A DNA stretch of 64,000 nt, from positions 4,588,001 through 4,652,000 of the forward strand of contig NZ_CP071060.1 in assembly GCF_017161445.1 (NCBI RefSeq), given 5' to 3'. This stretch comes from Niveibacterium microcysteis. Its GTDB lineage: Bacteria; Pseudomonadota; Gammaproteobacteria; Burkholderiales; Rhodocyclaceae. The first letter of the stretch is position 1. Every line of letters starts with the position of its first letter. Of the stretch, positions 8,562 through 15,803 are shown piece after piece. The notes under the pieces were generated by a model. The model worked only from the letters and a program-made list of their open reading frames with translations. It searched no databases and had not been told where the DNA came from. A program made the position numbers and the translations under genes.

Positions 8562-9248
8562 CTAGCCGATGTGTTTCATCGCCTCACGGCGGCTGAGGGG
8601 CGATAGCGCTTCGCCCATCTGCGCGACAAAGCCACGCACCGCCGCCGGGTCGTGCCGGGCAAAGTCACGCAGCGCCCAGCCGATCGCCTTCCGAATGAAG
8701 AATTCCGCCTCGGGTGCGAGCTGGCGAGCGTAGCCGAACAGCCGTTCTACATCTGTGTCGGCGCGCCAGCCGAGTTGATGCAGCATCGCGATGCGGCGCA
8801 GCCAGAAGTCCGCATGTTCCAGTGCGGCGTCCATCACACGCTGCGCACGCAGATCGTCGCTGCGCGCGGCGCGTACGACATCGCCGATCACACCGGCCAG
8901 GCCGTCCACCGAATCCCACCATGACTTGTCGCGCGCCAGCGTGAGCAGCGCCGGCACATCAGCCAGGCGCAACTGACCGTGGTGCCGAGCCAGCAGATCC
9001 ACCGCGACATACTGGTATTCCCGCTCTGTGCGCTGCCACAGCGCCGTAGCCGTATCGAGCAGCCAGGCGGGCTCCGGCGCGCGGATCGCACGGATCAGGG
9101 GCATCGTTGCGGCGCGGCGCTGCGGCGTCTGCACACCCAGGAAGGCGAAGCGCTGTTTCATGTAGGCCTGCATCGGTGCGCGGCGTTCGGCCGAGCCCAG
9201 CGTGGCGAGCGCCGCCTCAACTGCGTCGCAGAAATCGTGTTGATTCAT
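8562..9248 (-). CDS. AlkD-like DNA alkylation repair protein
   Basis: A 228-residue all-helical HEAT-like protein of the AlkD family, which removes 3- and 7-alkylpurines by base excision without base flipping. The signature KSWWDSVD (109-116) matches the Trp/Asp region that contacts the lesion in AlkD. I chose ATG 9248 (MNQHDFCDAVEAAL); a further 84-residue extension upstream has no family features. It leads a minus-strand run with the YgjP-like and GGDEF genes. Confidence 0.85.
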   Translation of the reverse strand: MNQHDFCDAVEAALATLGSAERRAPMQAYMKQRFAFLGVQTPQRRAATMPLIRAIRAPEPAWLLDTATALWQRTEREYQYVAVDLLARHHGQLRLADVPALLTLARDKSWWDSVDGLAGVIGDVVRAARSDDLRAQRVMDAALEHADFWLRRIAMLHQLGWRADTDVERLFGYARQLAPEAEFFIRKAIGWALRDFARHDPAAVRGFVAQMGEALSPLSRREAMKHIG

Positions 9249-9441
9249 GAGCGAAGAGTTCCTGTCGATCTGCGCGCTACACCACCAGCGCGCCCCGCGC
9301 GAGCATACGCCGCGCGCGTTTGCCGACAGCTGGTCTACACTGACGATTACGGGTTTTTGATGACTTCCGCATGATTGGGACTTCAATCCATCCGCCACGC
9401 CTCGCGTGGTACTGCTCCGCCCACGCACATTGGCGACAGCG

Positions 9442-10194
9442 ATGAGTGTCATCGCCGTCATCAACCGCAAGGGCGGATCGGGCAAATCGACGCTCGCCAC
9501 GCATGTGGCGGGCTATCTGGCGTCGCTCGGTCACAGCGTGATGCTGGGCGATGTGGATCGGCAGCAGTCCTCGCGTTACTGGCTCGGCTTGCGCGCGGCT
9601 GAACGCACACCGATCCGTGGCTGGACGATCGATGAGCGCAATTTCGCCCGCCCGCCGGCTGGCACGCAGCATGTGGTGCTCGACACCCCGGGCGGCTTTC
9701 AGGGCATCGGCCTGATGAAGGTGGCGCTCTATGCCGACGCAGTGCTGCTCCCCGCGACCAGCTCGGTTTTCGACCGCGTCGCCGCCGAAGAATGCCTCGC
9801 TGAATTGCGCACCCTGCCGCGCATTGCGGCGGGCAAATGCCGCATCGCCTGCGTCGGCATGCGCATCGATGCCCGCACCCGCAATGCCGAAGCCCTCGCG
9901 AACTGGGCTGCGGAGCAGGAGATCGATTACCTCGGCACGATTCGCGCCACACAGGCCTACTGTCGCTTCCTCGAACAAGGGTTATCGCTGTTCGACTTCG
10001 CGCCCGAGCGCGTCGCAGCCTACCGCCCGGACTGGACTGGCGTGACCGCTTGGCTCGATCAGGTGCTGGCGTTCGAGGCGCCGGCACCGCGCATGATCCG
10101 CCCGGTTGACGCGCACCCGCACGATGCCGAATCCGCGGGCGTGCCCGGTTTCCTGCGCCGCAGCGCGGGCGCCAGCGGGCCGCTGAAACCCTGA
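9442..10194 (+). CDS. Orphan ParA/MinD-like ATPase
   Basis: A 250-residue P-loop ATPase with the deviant Walker A motif RKGGSGKST (about 9-17) and the Walker A' segment DVDRQQSS, both typical of ParA proteins. No N-terminal DNA-binding domain is present. No parB, no parS-like repeat and no chemotaxis or carboxysome partner is adjacent. Orphan ParA proteins position cellular cargo such as chemoreceptor clusters or polyhydroxyalkanoate granules, so a PHA link would be interesting but is inference. The last 35 residues are Pro/Ala-rich and probably disordered. The start is ATG 9442. Confidence 0.8.
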   Translation: MSVIAVINRKGGSGKSTLATHVAGYLASLGHSVMLGDVDRQQSSRYWLGLRAAERTPIRGWTIDERNFARPPAGTQHVVLDTPGGFQGIGLMKVALYADAVLLPATSSVFDRVAAEECLAELRTLPRIAAGKCRIACVGMRIDARTRNAEALANWAAEQEIDYLGTIRATQAYCRFLEQGLSLFDFAPERVAAYRPDWTGVTAWLDQVLAFEAPAPRMIRPVDAHPHDAESAGVPGFLRRSAGASGPLKP

Positions 10195-10341
10195 CGCGGC
10201 AGGCCCGCAGGCGGCGCCGCTACACTCCGATACACATGGCCGATTGAACGGCCGCCGCCCTCCCCCATCTAAGCCCGAGGCAGAGTCGCGCGCGGCACGC
10301 GTCGCGACCCTGGCATCTCCTCTCCACGCTTCGGGCACCCC

Positions 10342-11466
10342 ATGCGCACCTTCCTGCTGATCGCAACCACGCTGCTCGGTTTGCTGCACTACTACATCGG
10401 CAGCCGTCTGCTGCCAGCGCTCGACCTGGGCGAGCAGGCTGCCGCACTCGCTTGGGCCATGCTTGCGCTGTCGGTACTGCTGATCCCCGCGAGCCTGATC
10501 GCGCGGCACATCACCCGCCCGCCGCTGGCCGATCGATTGACCTGGGCGGGCTCGCTTGCAATGGGGCTGTTCTCTTCTGTGCTGGTGCTCACGGCCCTTC
10601 GCGACCTTGCGCTGCTGCTTGCCGCCGAGCATCTTCCGGCGGCCTTCGAAGCGCTCAGCGCGCAAGGCGTGCTCGCACTCGCCGTGCTGGTCACGCTGGC
10701 GGGCTTCATCAACGCGCGGCGTACCGCAAGCGTCGTCACCGTGGATGTGCCGCTCGCCAATCTGCCCGACGCGCTGCACGGCTTCACGATTGCTCAGATC
10801 AGCGACATCCACGTCGGGCCGACGATCAAGCGCGGCTACCTCGATCGCATCGTGGACCGCGTAAACACCTTGAAGCCGGATCTGATCGCGGTCACCGGTG
10901 ACCTAGTTGACGGCAGCGTGCATGACCTCGCGCCGCATACCGAACCACTCAAGCGCCTGGCCGCGCGCTACGGCGCCTACTTCGTCACCGGCAACCACGA
11001 GTACTACTCCAACGCACACGCGTGGATCGCCGAGGTCGAGCGCCTCGGCGTAAAGGTGCTGATGAACGAACATGTGGTGCTCGACCACGGCGGCGCACGG
11101 CTGGTCGTTGCGGGCGTCACCGACTACACCGCGCATCAGTTCGATCCGCGCCATCGCAGCGATCCGCTCGCCGCACTGGCCGGCGCACCGGCCGATGCTG
11201 CCGCGAAAGTGCTGCTCGCGCACCAGCCGCGCAGCGCCGAAGCGGCGGCCGACGCGGGCTTCGACCTGCAGCTCTCCGGCCACACGCACGGCGGTCAGTT
11301 CTTCCCGTGGAATCTCTTCGTGCCCTTGCAGCAGCCCTTCACCGCCGGCCTGCACAAGCTGCGCGACCTGTGGGTTTACACCAGCCGCGGTACCGGCTAC
11401 TGGGGCCCGCCCAAGCGCTTCGGTGCACCTTCGGAGATCACCCGCCTTCGGCTGGTCCGGGCCTGA
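10342..11466 (+). CDS. Membrane-anchored metallophosphoesterase
   Basis: A 374-residue protein with about four N-terminal transmembrane helices (residues 1-130), then a calcineurin-like phosphoesterase domain. All metal-binding motifs are visible: SDIHVG, GDLVDG, GNHEYY, AHQP and HTHGGQ. The layout matches YkoQ/YaeI-type phosphodiesterases, some of which cleave UDP-diacylglucosamine or other phospholipid intermediates. The substrate here is unknown. It stands alone, with 147 bases before it holding no clear promoter. Confidence 0.85.
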   Translation: MRTFLLIATTLLGLLHYYIGSRLLPALDLGEQAAALAWAMLALSVLLIPASLIARHITRPPLADRLTWAGSLAMGLFSSVLVLTALRDLALLLAAEHLPAAFEALSAQGVLALAVLVTLAGFINARRTASVVTVDVPLANLPDALHGFTIAQISDIHVGPTIKRGYLDRIVDRVNTLKPDLIAVTGDLVDGSVHDLAPHTEPLKRLAARYGAYFVTGNHEYYSNAHAWIAEVERLGVKVLMNEHVVLDHGGARLVVAGVTDYTAHQFDPRHRSDPLAALAGAPADAAAKVLLAHQPRSAEAAADAGFDLQLSGHTHGGQFFPWNLFVPLQQPFTAGLHKLRDLWVYTSRGTGYWGPPKRFGAPSEITRLRLVRA

Positions 11467-11548
11467 CCCAACACTCGGCAACAATTCGCGCTTTCACCGG
11501 TACCATGCGTATTGCATGATCGCGACATCGTTCGCGCGAGGCACACGC

Positions 11549-12526
11549 ATGAGATTCACGACAACCCTGGCCGCTCTGTTCACGGTCGCGCTCACCGCAT
11601 GCGGCGGCGGTGGCGACACCACCACCACGCCCGAGCCACCGCCTGGCCCTCCACCGCCACCAACAAACGGCCTCTACGTCAGCCCACAGTTCGACACGAC
11701 ACAGATCGCGCTTTACCTCGATGTGCCGTACTCGAAGCGACCAAACGAGGGCGGCGTGCAGTACACCTCAAGCCTGACGAAGAGCGTTGAAATCGGCACC
11801 GCCGAGCTGACGCTGGAACTGGACGTCGCAGTGCCGCCGAACGCCACCGCCAGCGCACCGCAACCGGCGGTGGTCTGGATCCACGGCGGCAGCTTCCTCG
11901 CCGGCAGCAAGGAGGAACGGCGCGACGACGCCATGACCTATGCGCGCGCCGGCTACGTCGCGGCGACGATCAACTACCGCCTGACACCCGACAATCAGGC
12001 GAACCCGGCGATCCGCGTACGCGCCATCCAGCAGGCGACCGAGGACGCGATGAATGCGATCCGCTACCTGCGGGCGAACGCCGCGCGGTATCACATCGAC
12101 CGGAACCGCATCGCGACAATCGGCACCTCGGCCGGCGGTGGCATTTCGCTGATCAACGCAATCGAAGCCGACACGCTGCTCAACACGGTGTCGGACTACC
12201 CCGGTTTCAGCGCCCACGTGCAGGCGGCGATCGCCACCGGGGCCACGCTGGGGGAATCGGGTATCGACACCAACAGCCTGTTCCATTTCGACGCCAGCGA
12301 CAGCCCGGTATTGCTGTTCCACGCCAAGGAAACCGACAGCGTCACCGGTGCCACCTGGACCGGCAACGTGCTGCCGACGCAAAAGGCGATCGTTGACGCC
12401 GGCGGCAGCTGCACCGTGGTCGCGCAGGACAACATGACGCACACCGTCGACCTGTCACTCGGCGGGCGCTGGTGGCCCCAGCTCAAACCCTTCCTGTGGG
12501 AGAAATTGCGACTCGCCGCGATGTAG
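11549..12526 (+). CDS. Alpha/beta hydrolase lipoprotein (esterase)
   Basis: A 325-residue enzyme of the carboxylesterase/BD-FAE type. MRFTTTLAALFTVALTACGGG is a signal with lipobox (LTAC), followed by a Thr/Pro-rich linker (about 20-40). The catalytic domain has the oxyanion motif HGGS (about 112-115), the nucleophile elbow GTSAGG (about 192-197), a probable Asp in KETDSV and a His in NMTHTV. It should sit on the periplasmic side as a lipidated esterase; the substrate is unknown. I use ATG 11549; an in-frame ATG at 11516 would only lengthen the signal. Confidence 0.8.
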   Translation: MRFTTTLAALFTVALTACGGGGDTTTTPEPPPGPPPPPTNGLYVSPQFDTTQIALYLDVPYSKRPNEGGVQYTSSLTKSVEIGTAELTLELDVAVPPNATASAPQPAVVWIHGGSFLAGSKEERRDDAMTYARAGYVAATINYRLTPDNQANPAIRVRAIQQATEDAMNAIRYLRANAARYHIDRNRIATIGTSAGGGISLINAIEADTLLNTVSDYPGFSAHVQAAIATGATLGESGIDTNSLFHFDASDSPVLLFHAKETDSVTGATWTGNVLPTQKAIVDAGGSCTVVAQDNMTHTVDLSLGGRWWPQLKPFLWEKLRLAAM

Positions 12527-12601
12527 TGCGACACTTGGGCAGCGCGCCGTAGCGTGCAGGGTGCGTAAAATCGCGGGCTGACCTCCGCGAGACTCCGCCC
12601 G

Positions 12602-14035
12602 ATGGCCGACCTGAGCTTTTACTGGCACGACTACGAAACCTTCGGCGTGATGCCGCGGCGCGACCGCCCGGCCCAGTTCGCCGGCGTGCGCACCGACGCC
12701 GAGCTGAACGAAGTCGGCGAGCCGCAGATGATTTACTGCCAGCCATCGCCTGACTATCTGCCCGATCCGGAAAGCTGCCTGCTGACCGGCATCCTGCCGC
12801 AGACCTGCCTTGAGCGCGGGCTGCCCGAGCATGCGTTTGCCGCGGCGATCGAGCGCGAACTGGCCATGCCCGGCACCGTGGGCGTGGGCTACAACACCCT
12901 GCGCTTCGATGACGAAGTCACCCGCCACCTGTTCTGGCGCAACCTCATCGACCCCTACGCCCGCGAGTGGCAGAACGACTGCGGCCGCTGGGATCTGCTC
13001 GACGTGGTGCGCTGCATGTACGCACTGCGCCCGGAAGGCATCGTGTGGCCGAGGCACGAAGATGGGCGCCCGTCGTTCAAGCTCGAACACCTCACCGCCG
13101 CCAACGGCCTCGCGCACGAAGCGGCGCACGATGCGCTGTCGGATGTGCGCGCCACGATCGCGCTGGCGCGCTTGATCCGTGGCCTGCAACCACGCTTGTG
13201 GGACTTCTGCCTGAAGCTGCGCAAGAAGGACGCGGTGCTGGCCGAGATCGATCTCGCCACCCCCAAGCCCTTCCTGCATGTGTCCGGCATGTTCGGGCCG
13301 GAGCGTGGCTGCATTGCGGTGGTGTGGCCGCTCGGCCCGCATCCGACGAACAAGAACGAGATCATCGTGTGGGATCTCGCGCAGGACCCGGGCGAGCTTG
13401 CTGGCCTGGATGCCGCCACGGTGCGCGAGCGCATGTTCACCCGCGCCGACGCGTTGCCGGAAGGCGTAACGCGGCTGCCGATCAAGACAATCCACATCAA
13501 CAAGTCACCCGTGGTGATTGGCAACCTGAAGACGCTGAGCCCGACGATGGCTGAGAAGTGGGGCATCGATGTGGCGCAGGCGCTGCGCCATGCAGAAGCT
13601 GCGCGCAACATCAAGCCGCTCACAGCGCTGTGGCGAGAGGTGTTTGCGCGACCAGCCCCCGAAACACCCGCAGATGTCGATGAGGATCTCTACGGTGGCT
13701 TTGTCGGCAATGGTGACCGCCGCATCCTGAACCAGCTGCGCACGCTGGACGCGGCCGAACTCGCTGGCGAGAAGGTGAGCTTTGCCGATGGACGGCTCGA
13801 AGAACTGCTGTTCCGCTACCGAGCGCGAAACTTCCCCGAGACCCTCAGCGAGAGCGAACAGGCGCGCTGGGAAATGCACCGCATCGCGCAGCTGCACCAG
13901 GGCGTCGGGGGCGCGCGATCACTGCCGGCGTTCTTCGATCGCATCGACGCGCTGAGCGAAGCCGCGGACGAGCGCGGCGAGGCGATCCTCGGCGCACTGT
14001 ACGACTACGCCGAGGCGATCGCGCCACCGGCCTGA
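12602..14035 (+). CDS. sbcB: Exodeoxyribonuclease I
   Basis: A 477-residue protein spanning the usual length of ExoI, the processive 3'-5' single-strand DNA exonuclease of recombination and mismatch repair. The N-terminal DEDDh exonuclease domain starts with FYWHDYETFG (catalytic Asp and Glu). The segments GYNTLRFDDEVTRHLFWRN and AAHDALSDVRATI supply the remaining acidic residues and His. The C-terminal SH3-like and helical domains follow. A TAAAAT hexamer at 12566 could be a -10 element, but no good -35 is seen. It converges on the small secreted protein gene with a 1-base gap. Confidence 0.95.
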   Translation: MADLSFYWHDYETFGVMPRRDRPAQFAGVRTDAELNEVGEPQMIYCQPSPDYLPDPESCLLTGILPQTCLERGLPEHAFAAAIERELAMPGTVGVGYNTLRFDDEVTRHLFWRNLIDPYAREWQNDCGRWDLLDVVRCMYALRPEGIVWPRHEDGRPSFKLEHLTAANGLAHEAAHDALSDVRATIALARLIRGLQPRLWDFCLKLRKKDAVLAEIDLATPKPFLHVSGMFGPERGCIAVVWPLGPHPTNKNEIIVWDLAQDPGELAGLDAATVRERMFTRADALPEGVTRLPIKTIHINKSPVVIGNLKTLSPTMAEKWGIDVAQALRHAEAARNIKPLTALWREVFARPAPETPADVDEDLYGGFVGNGDRRILNQLRTLDAAELAGEKVSFADGRLEELLFRYRARNFPETLSESEQARWEMHRIAQLHQGVGGARSLPAFFDRIDALSEAADERGEAILGALYDYAEAIAPPA

Positions 14036-14036
14036 A

Positions 14037-14366
14037 TCAGCGAATCGGTATCACGATCGGCGGAATCCCGATCGTGATGGCTGGCCGCGAGTAAACCGGC
14101 ACTGGGGCGGGCACCGGGTAGTACTCGCGGTAGCCGTACACCGGCGCATAGACTGGTGCGTACGCGGGCCGCCAGCCACGGTGTTCGTAAGCCCAACGTT
14201 CGCGCTCGCGCCATTCGTGTTCGCGCCACTCATGCGCACGCCATTCGCGCTCATGCCGCTCGTGACGATCCCAGCCACGGTCGTCGTCATGCCAGCCATG
14301 TGCCGACGCGGTAGCGGCCGCGAGAAGTCCGACGGTCAAGAAAGCCACACGGGTCAGAGTTTTCAT
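14037..14366 (-). CDS. Secreted His/Arg/Trp-rich repeat protein
   Basis: A 109-residue protein with a clear signal peptide (MKTLTRVAFLTVGLLAAATASA). Residues 23-66 are made of short repeats of the form HE-W-R-E-x (HEREWRAHEWREHEWRERERW), extremely rich in His, Arg, Glu and Trp. A Tyr/Pro/Val-rich middle with YAPVYAPVYG repeats follows, and the tail is hydrophobic and Ile/Pro-rich. GGAGA precedes the start. Similar small periplasmic proteins are common in Proteobacteria but their role is unknown; metal binding by the His-rich part is a guess. Confidence 0.7.
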   Translation of the reverse strand: MKTLTRVAFLTVGLLAAATASAHGWHDDDRGWDRHERHEREWRAHEWREHEWRERERWAYEHRGWRPAYAPVYAPVYGYREYYPVPAPVPVYSRPAITIGIPPIVIPIR

Positions 14367-14492
14367 TTGAGTCTCCAGCCAGGCGCTGCGAATGTGGCGC
14401 CCGTGAAGGCATCAACGCGCGAGCAGCCGCGGGGCTGAATCTCAAAATGTAAATGTCGTAAGCGGAGGTTTCGCGCCGCCCAGCTTGGCGGC

Positions 14493-14915
14493 CTACTTCA
14501 CCGTGACGGCGAAGCTGCCGAGTGACACGGCCTGCAGGGTATCGAGCGGAATACGGAGCGAAGAGTCGCGCGGCAAGGCGAAGCGATTGACGTAGTGAAC
14601 ACGGGTGCGGCCGCTCGCGCGCGCGAGCAAGCTCGATTCGGTTGCACCCATGCCCCCTTCGCGCACGACCACGGTAACCACGTCCGGGTCCTCGCTCGCA
14701 AGGCCCATTTCGAAGCCACCCGGGGCAGGCAGGCGCGCCGGCGTCGACAAGGCGAGCCGTTGCTCGCCGGGCCGCATCGTTTGCGGCACCGACATGCGTT
14801 CAGCGGAATGTTCGGGCAGATGGTAGGCAATGCCGCCGCAGGCGCTCAGCGCGCCGCACAGCATCACCAGCAGCAGGCGCCTGACGGCGCCGCAAGAGAC
14901 AAAAGTCGGGTTCAT
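14493..14915 (-). CDS. Putative lipoprotein of unknown function
   Basis: A 140-residue protein. MNPTFVSCGAVRRLLLVMLCGALSAC gives a basic N-terminus, a hydrophobic core and a lipobox (LSAC), so a lipidated envelope protein is likely. The mature part (SEDPDVVTVV, LLARASGRTRVHYVNRF, LPRDSSLRIPLD) looks like a small beta-rich domain, perhaps Ig- or BON-like, but I do not recognise a family. The start at 14915 is chosen because it gives the signal. A 6-bp hairpin (14475-14492) lies at its 3' end. Confidence 0.6.
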   Translation of the reverse strand: MNPTFVSCGAVRRLLLVMLCGALSACGGIAYHLPEHSAERMSVPQTMRPGEQRLALSTPARLPAPGGFEMGLASEDPDVVTVVVREGGMGATESSLLARASGRTRVHYVNRFALPRDSSLRIPLDTLQAVSLGSFAVTVK

Positions 14916-14961
14916 CGCCCGACTATCCGACGCCGTGCGACACGGCGTCAACACGCAACGT

Positions 14962-15216
14962 TCAGAAGCGGCGGCGCGGTGCGACCGGCCCGCGATTCTC
15001 GATCGCGCGGAAGGTAATACGGCCTTTGCTCAGGTCGTACGCGGACATTTCGAGCGTGACCTTGTCGCCGGTAAGGATGCGGATGCGGTGCTTGCGCATC
15101 TTGCCTGCGGTGTAGGCGACCAACTCATGCCCGTTGTCGAGCGTGACGCGAAAGCGTGCGTCGGGCAGCACTTCGGTGACTTGACCGTTCATGACGATCG
15201 GTTCTTCCTTGGACAT
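14962..15216 (-). CDS. infA: Translation initiation factor IF-1 (extra copy type)
   Basis: An 84-residue OB-fold protein that closely follows IF-1 ([33 protein letters not shown]). IF-1 binds the 30S A site with IF-2 and IF-3 during initiation. It is about 12 residues longer than the usual 72 because of a C-terminal tail ([12 protein letters not shown]). Ribosomal-operon infA copies lie next to secY/rpmJ; this one sits beside cspA, so I take it as the second, stress- or cold-linked paralogue. It is downstream of the cspA terminator, so it probably has its own promoter or receives read-through. Confidence 0.92.
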   Translation of the reverse strand: MSKEEPIVMNGQVTEVLPDARFRVTLDNGHELVAYTAGKMRKHRIRILTGDKVTLEMSAYDLSKGRITFRAIENRGPVAPRRRF

Positions 15217-15244
15217 GTGGACTCCTCAGGCAATTCGAAAAGGA

Positions 15245-15270
15245 AAAAGCCCGGCAAATGCCGGGCTTTT
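15245..15270 (-). terminator. Intrinsic terminator of cspA
   Basis: A 12-bp stem (AAAAGCCCGGCA with TGCCGGGCTTTT) encloses a 2-base loop. Read on the minus strand it is followed by a T-rich tail (TTTTTCCTTTT). It lies 89 bases after the cspA stop and 29 bases before infA. Confidence 0.8.
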
Positions 15271-15283
15271 CCGGGGGCATCGC

Positions 15284-15304
15284 GCAAAGCCACAGGGGCT
15301 TTGC
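15284..15304 (-). other. Second hairpin in the cspA 3' region
   Basis: GCAAAGCC and GGCTTTGC pair perfectly around a 5-base loop. It lies between the cspA stop and its terminator and may stabilise or process the 3' UTR. Confidence 0.55.
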
Positions 15305-15325
15305 GTGGTGCCGAAGTACGCGCTG

Positions 15326-15352
15326 CGTTGGCGGGCTTGATACCCGCCAGCG
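15326..15352 (-). other. First hairpin in the cspA 3' region
   Basis: A 10-bp stem (CGTTGGCGGG with CCCGCCAGCG, one G-T pair) and a 7-base loop sit just 6 bases after the cspA stop. With the two hairpins further on, the 3' UTR folds into three consecutive stem-loops. Confidence 0.55.
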
Positions 15353-15358
15353 TCATGC

Positions 15359-15562
15359 TTACTCCGGGCGGATGTTCGAAGCCTGGTCGCCCTTCGGGCC
15401 CTTGGTCACGTCAAACGTGACGCGCTGGTTTTCCTGAAGGGTCTTGAAGCCACCGCCTTGAATGGCGGAGAAGTGCGCGAACAGATCCTGACCACCGCCG
15501 TCCGGGGTGATGAATCCGAAGCCCTTGGAATCGTTGAACCACTTCACAGTACCTGCAGCCAT
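15359..15562 (-). CDS. cspA: Cold-shock protein (CspA family)
   Basis: A 67-residue OB-fold RNA chaperone that opens single-stranded RNA structure. Both RNA-binding motifs are present: KGFGFITP (RNP1) and DLFAHFSAI (RNP2). AGGAG lies just ahead of the ATG at 15562. About 240 bases separate it from divergent dbpA, leaving room for the long structured 5' UTR common to cspA genes; an AT-rich stretch (15571-15590) lies close to the start. Three hairpins follow the stop, the last being a terminator. Confidence 0.93.
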   Translation of the reverse strand: MAAGTVKWFNDSKGFGFITPDGGGQDLFAHFSAIQGGGFKTLQENQRVTFDVTKGPKGDQASNIRPE

Positions 15563-15740
15563 GATGAATCTCCTGAATAAAAAATAATGAACAGGGTCTT
15601 GCCCTGGTTGGGCGGTCGTCAAGGCGGCGGAACGATGAAAGCAGGAATACCGGAGGTATAAGCGAACAACAGAGACACTGCTTGATTAACGCGAGGCGAA
15701 CGGTGCGCCCTTTCTGAACATAAAGCAATCTTTATTTTCC

Positions 15741-15760
15741 GGGCACCAAATTTGGCGCCC
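15741..15760. promoter_or_regulatory. 20-bp near-palindrome upstream of dbpA
   Basis: The core CCAAATTTGG is a perfect palindrome, and flanking GGGC/GCCC arms extend it to 20 bases with one mismatched pair. It lies in the shared cspA-dbpA intergenic region, 44 bases before the dbpA ATG. It may be an operator or an RNA hairpin in a leader. Confidence 0.5.
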
Positions 15761-15764
15761 ACAC

Positions 15765-15778
15765 ATTTCGGCCGAAAT
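15765..15778. promoter_or_regulatory. Perfect 14-bp palindrome ATTTCGGCCGAAAT
   Basis: A fully symmetric 14-base site lies 4 bases after the preceding near-palindrome and 26 bases before the dbpA ATG. The pair could be a tandem binding site for a dimeric regulator of dbpA and/or cspA. Confidence 0.5.
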
Positions 15779-15803
15779 ACCCGTGCAGGACGGATAATTG
15801 CGC

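Noticed and set aside
14475..14492. Terminator after the lipoprotein gene at 14493
   Set aside because: The stem is only 6 bp and no T-run follows on the minus strand.
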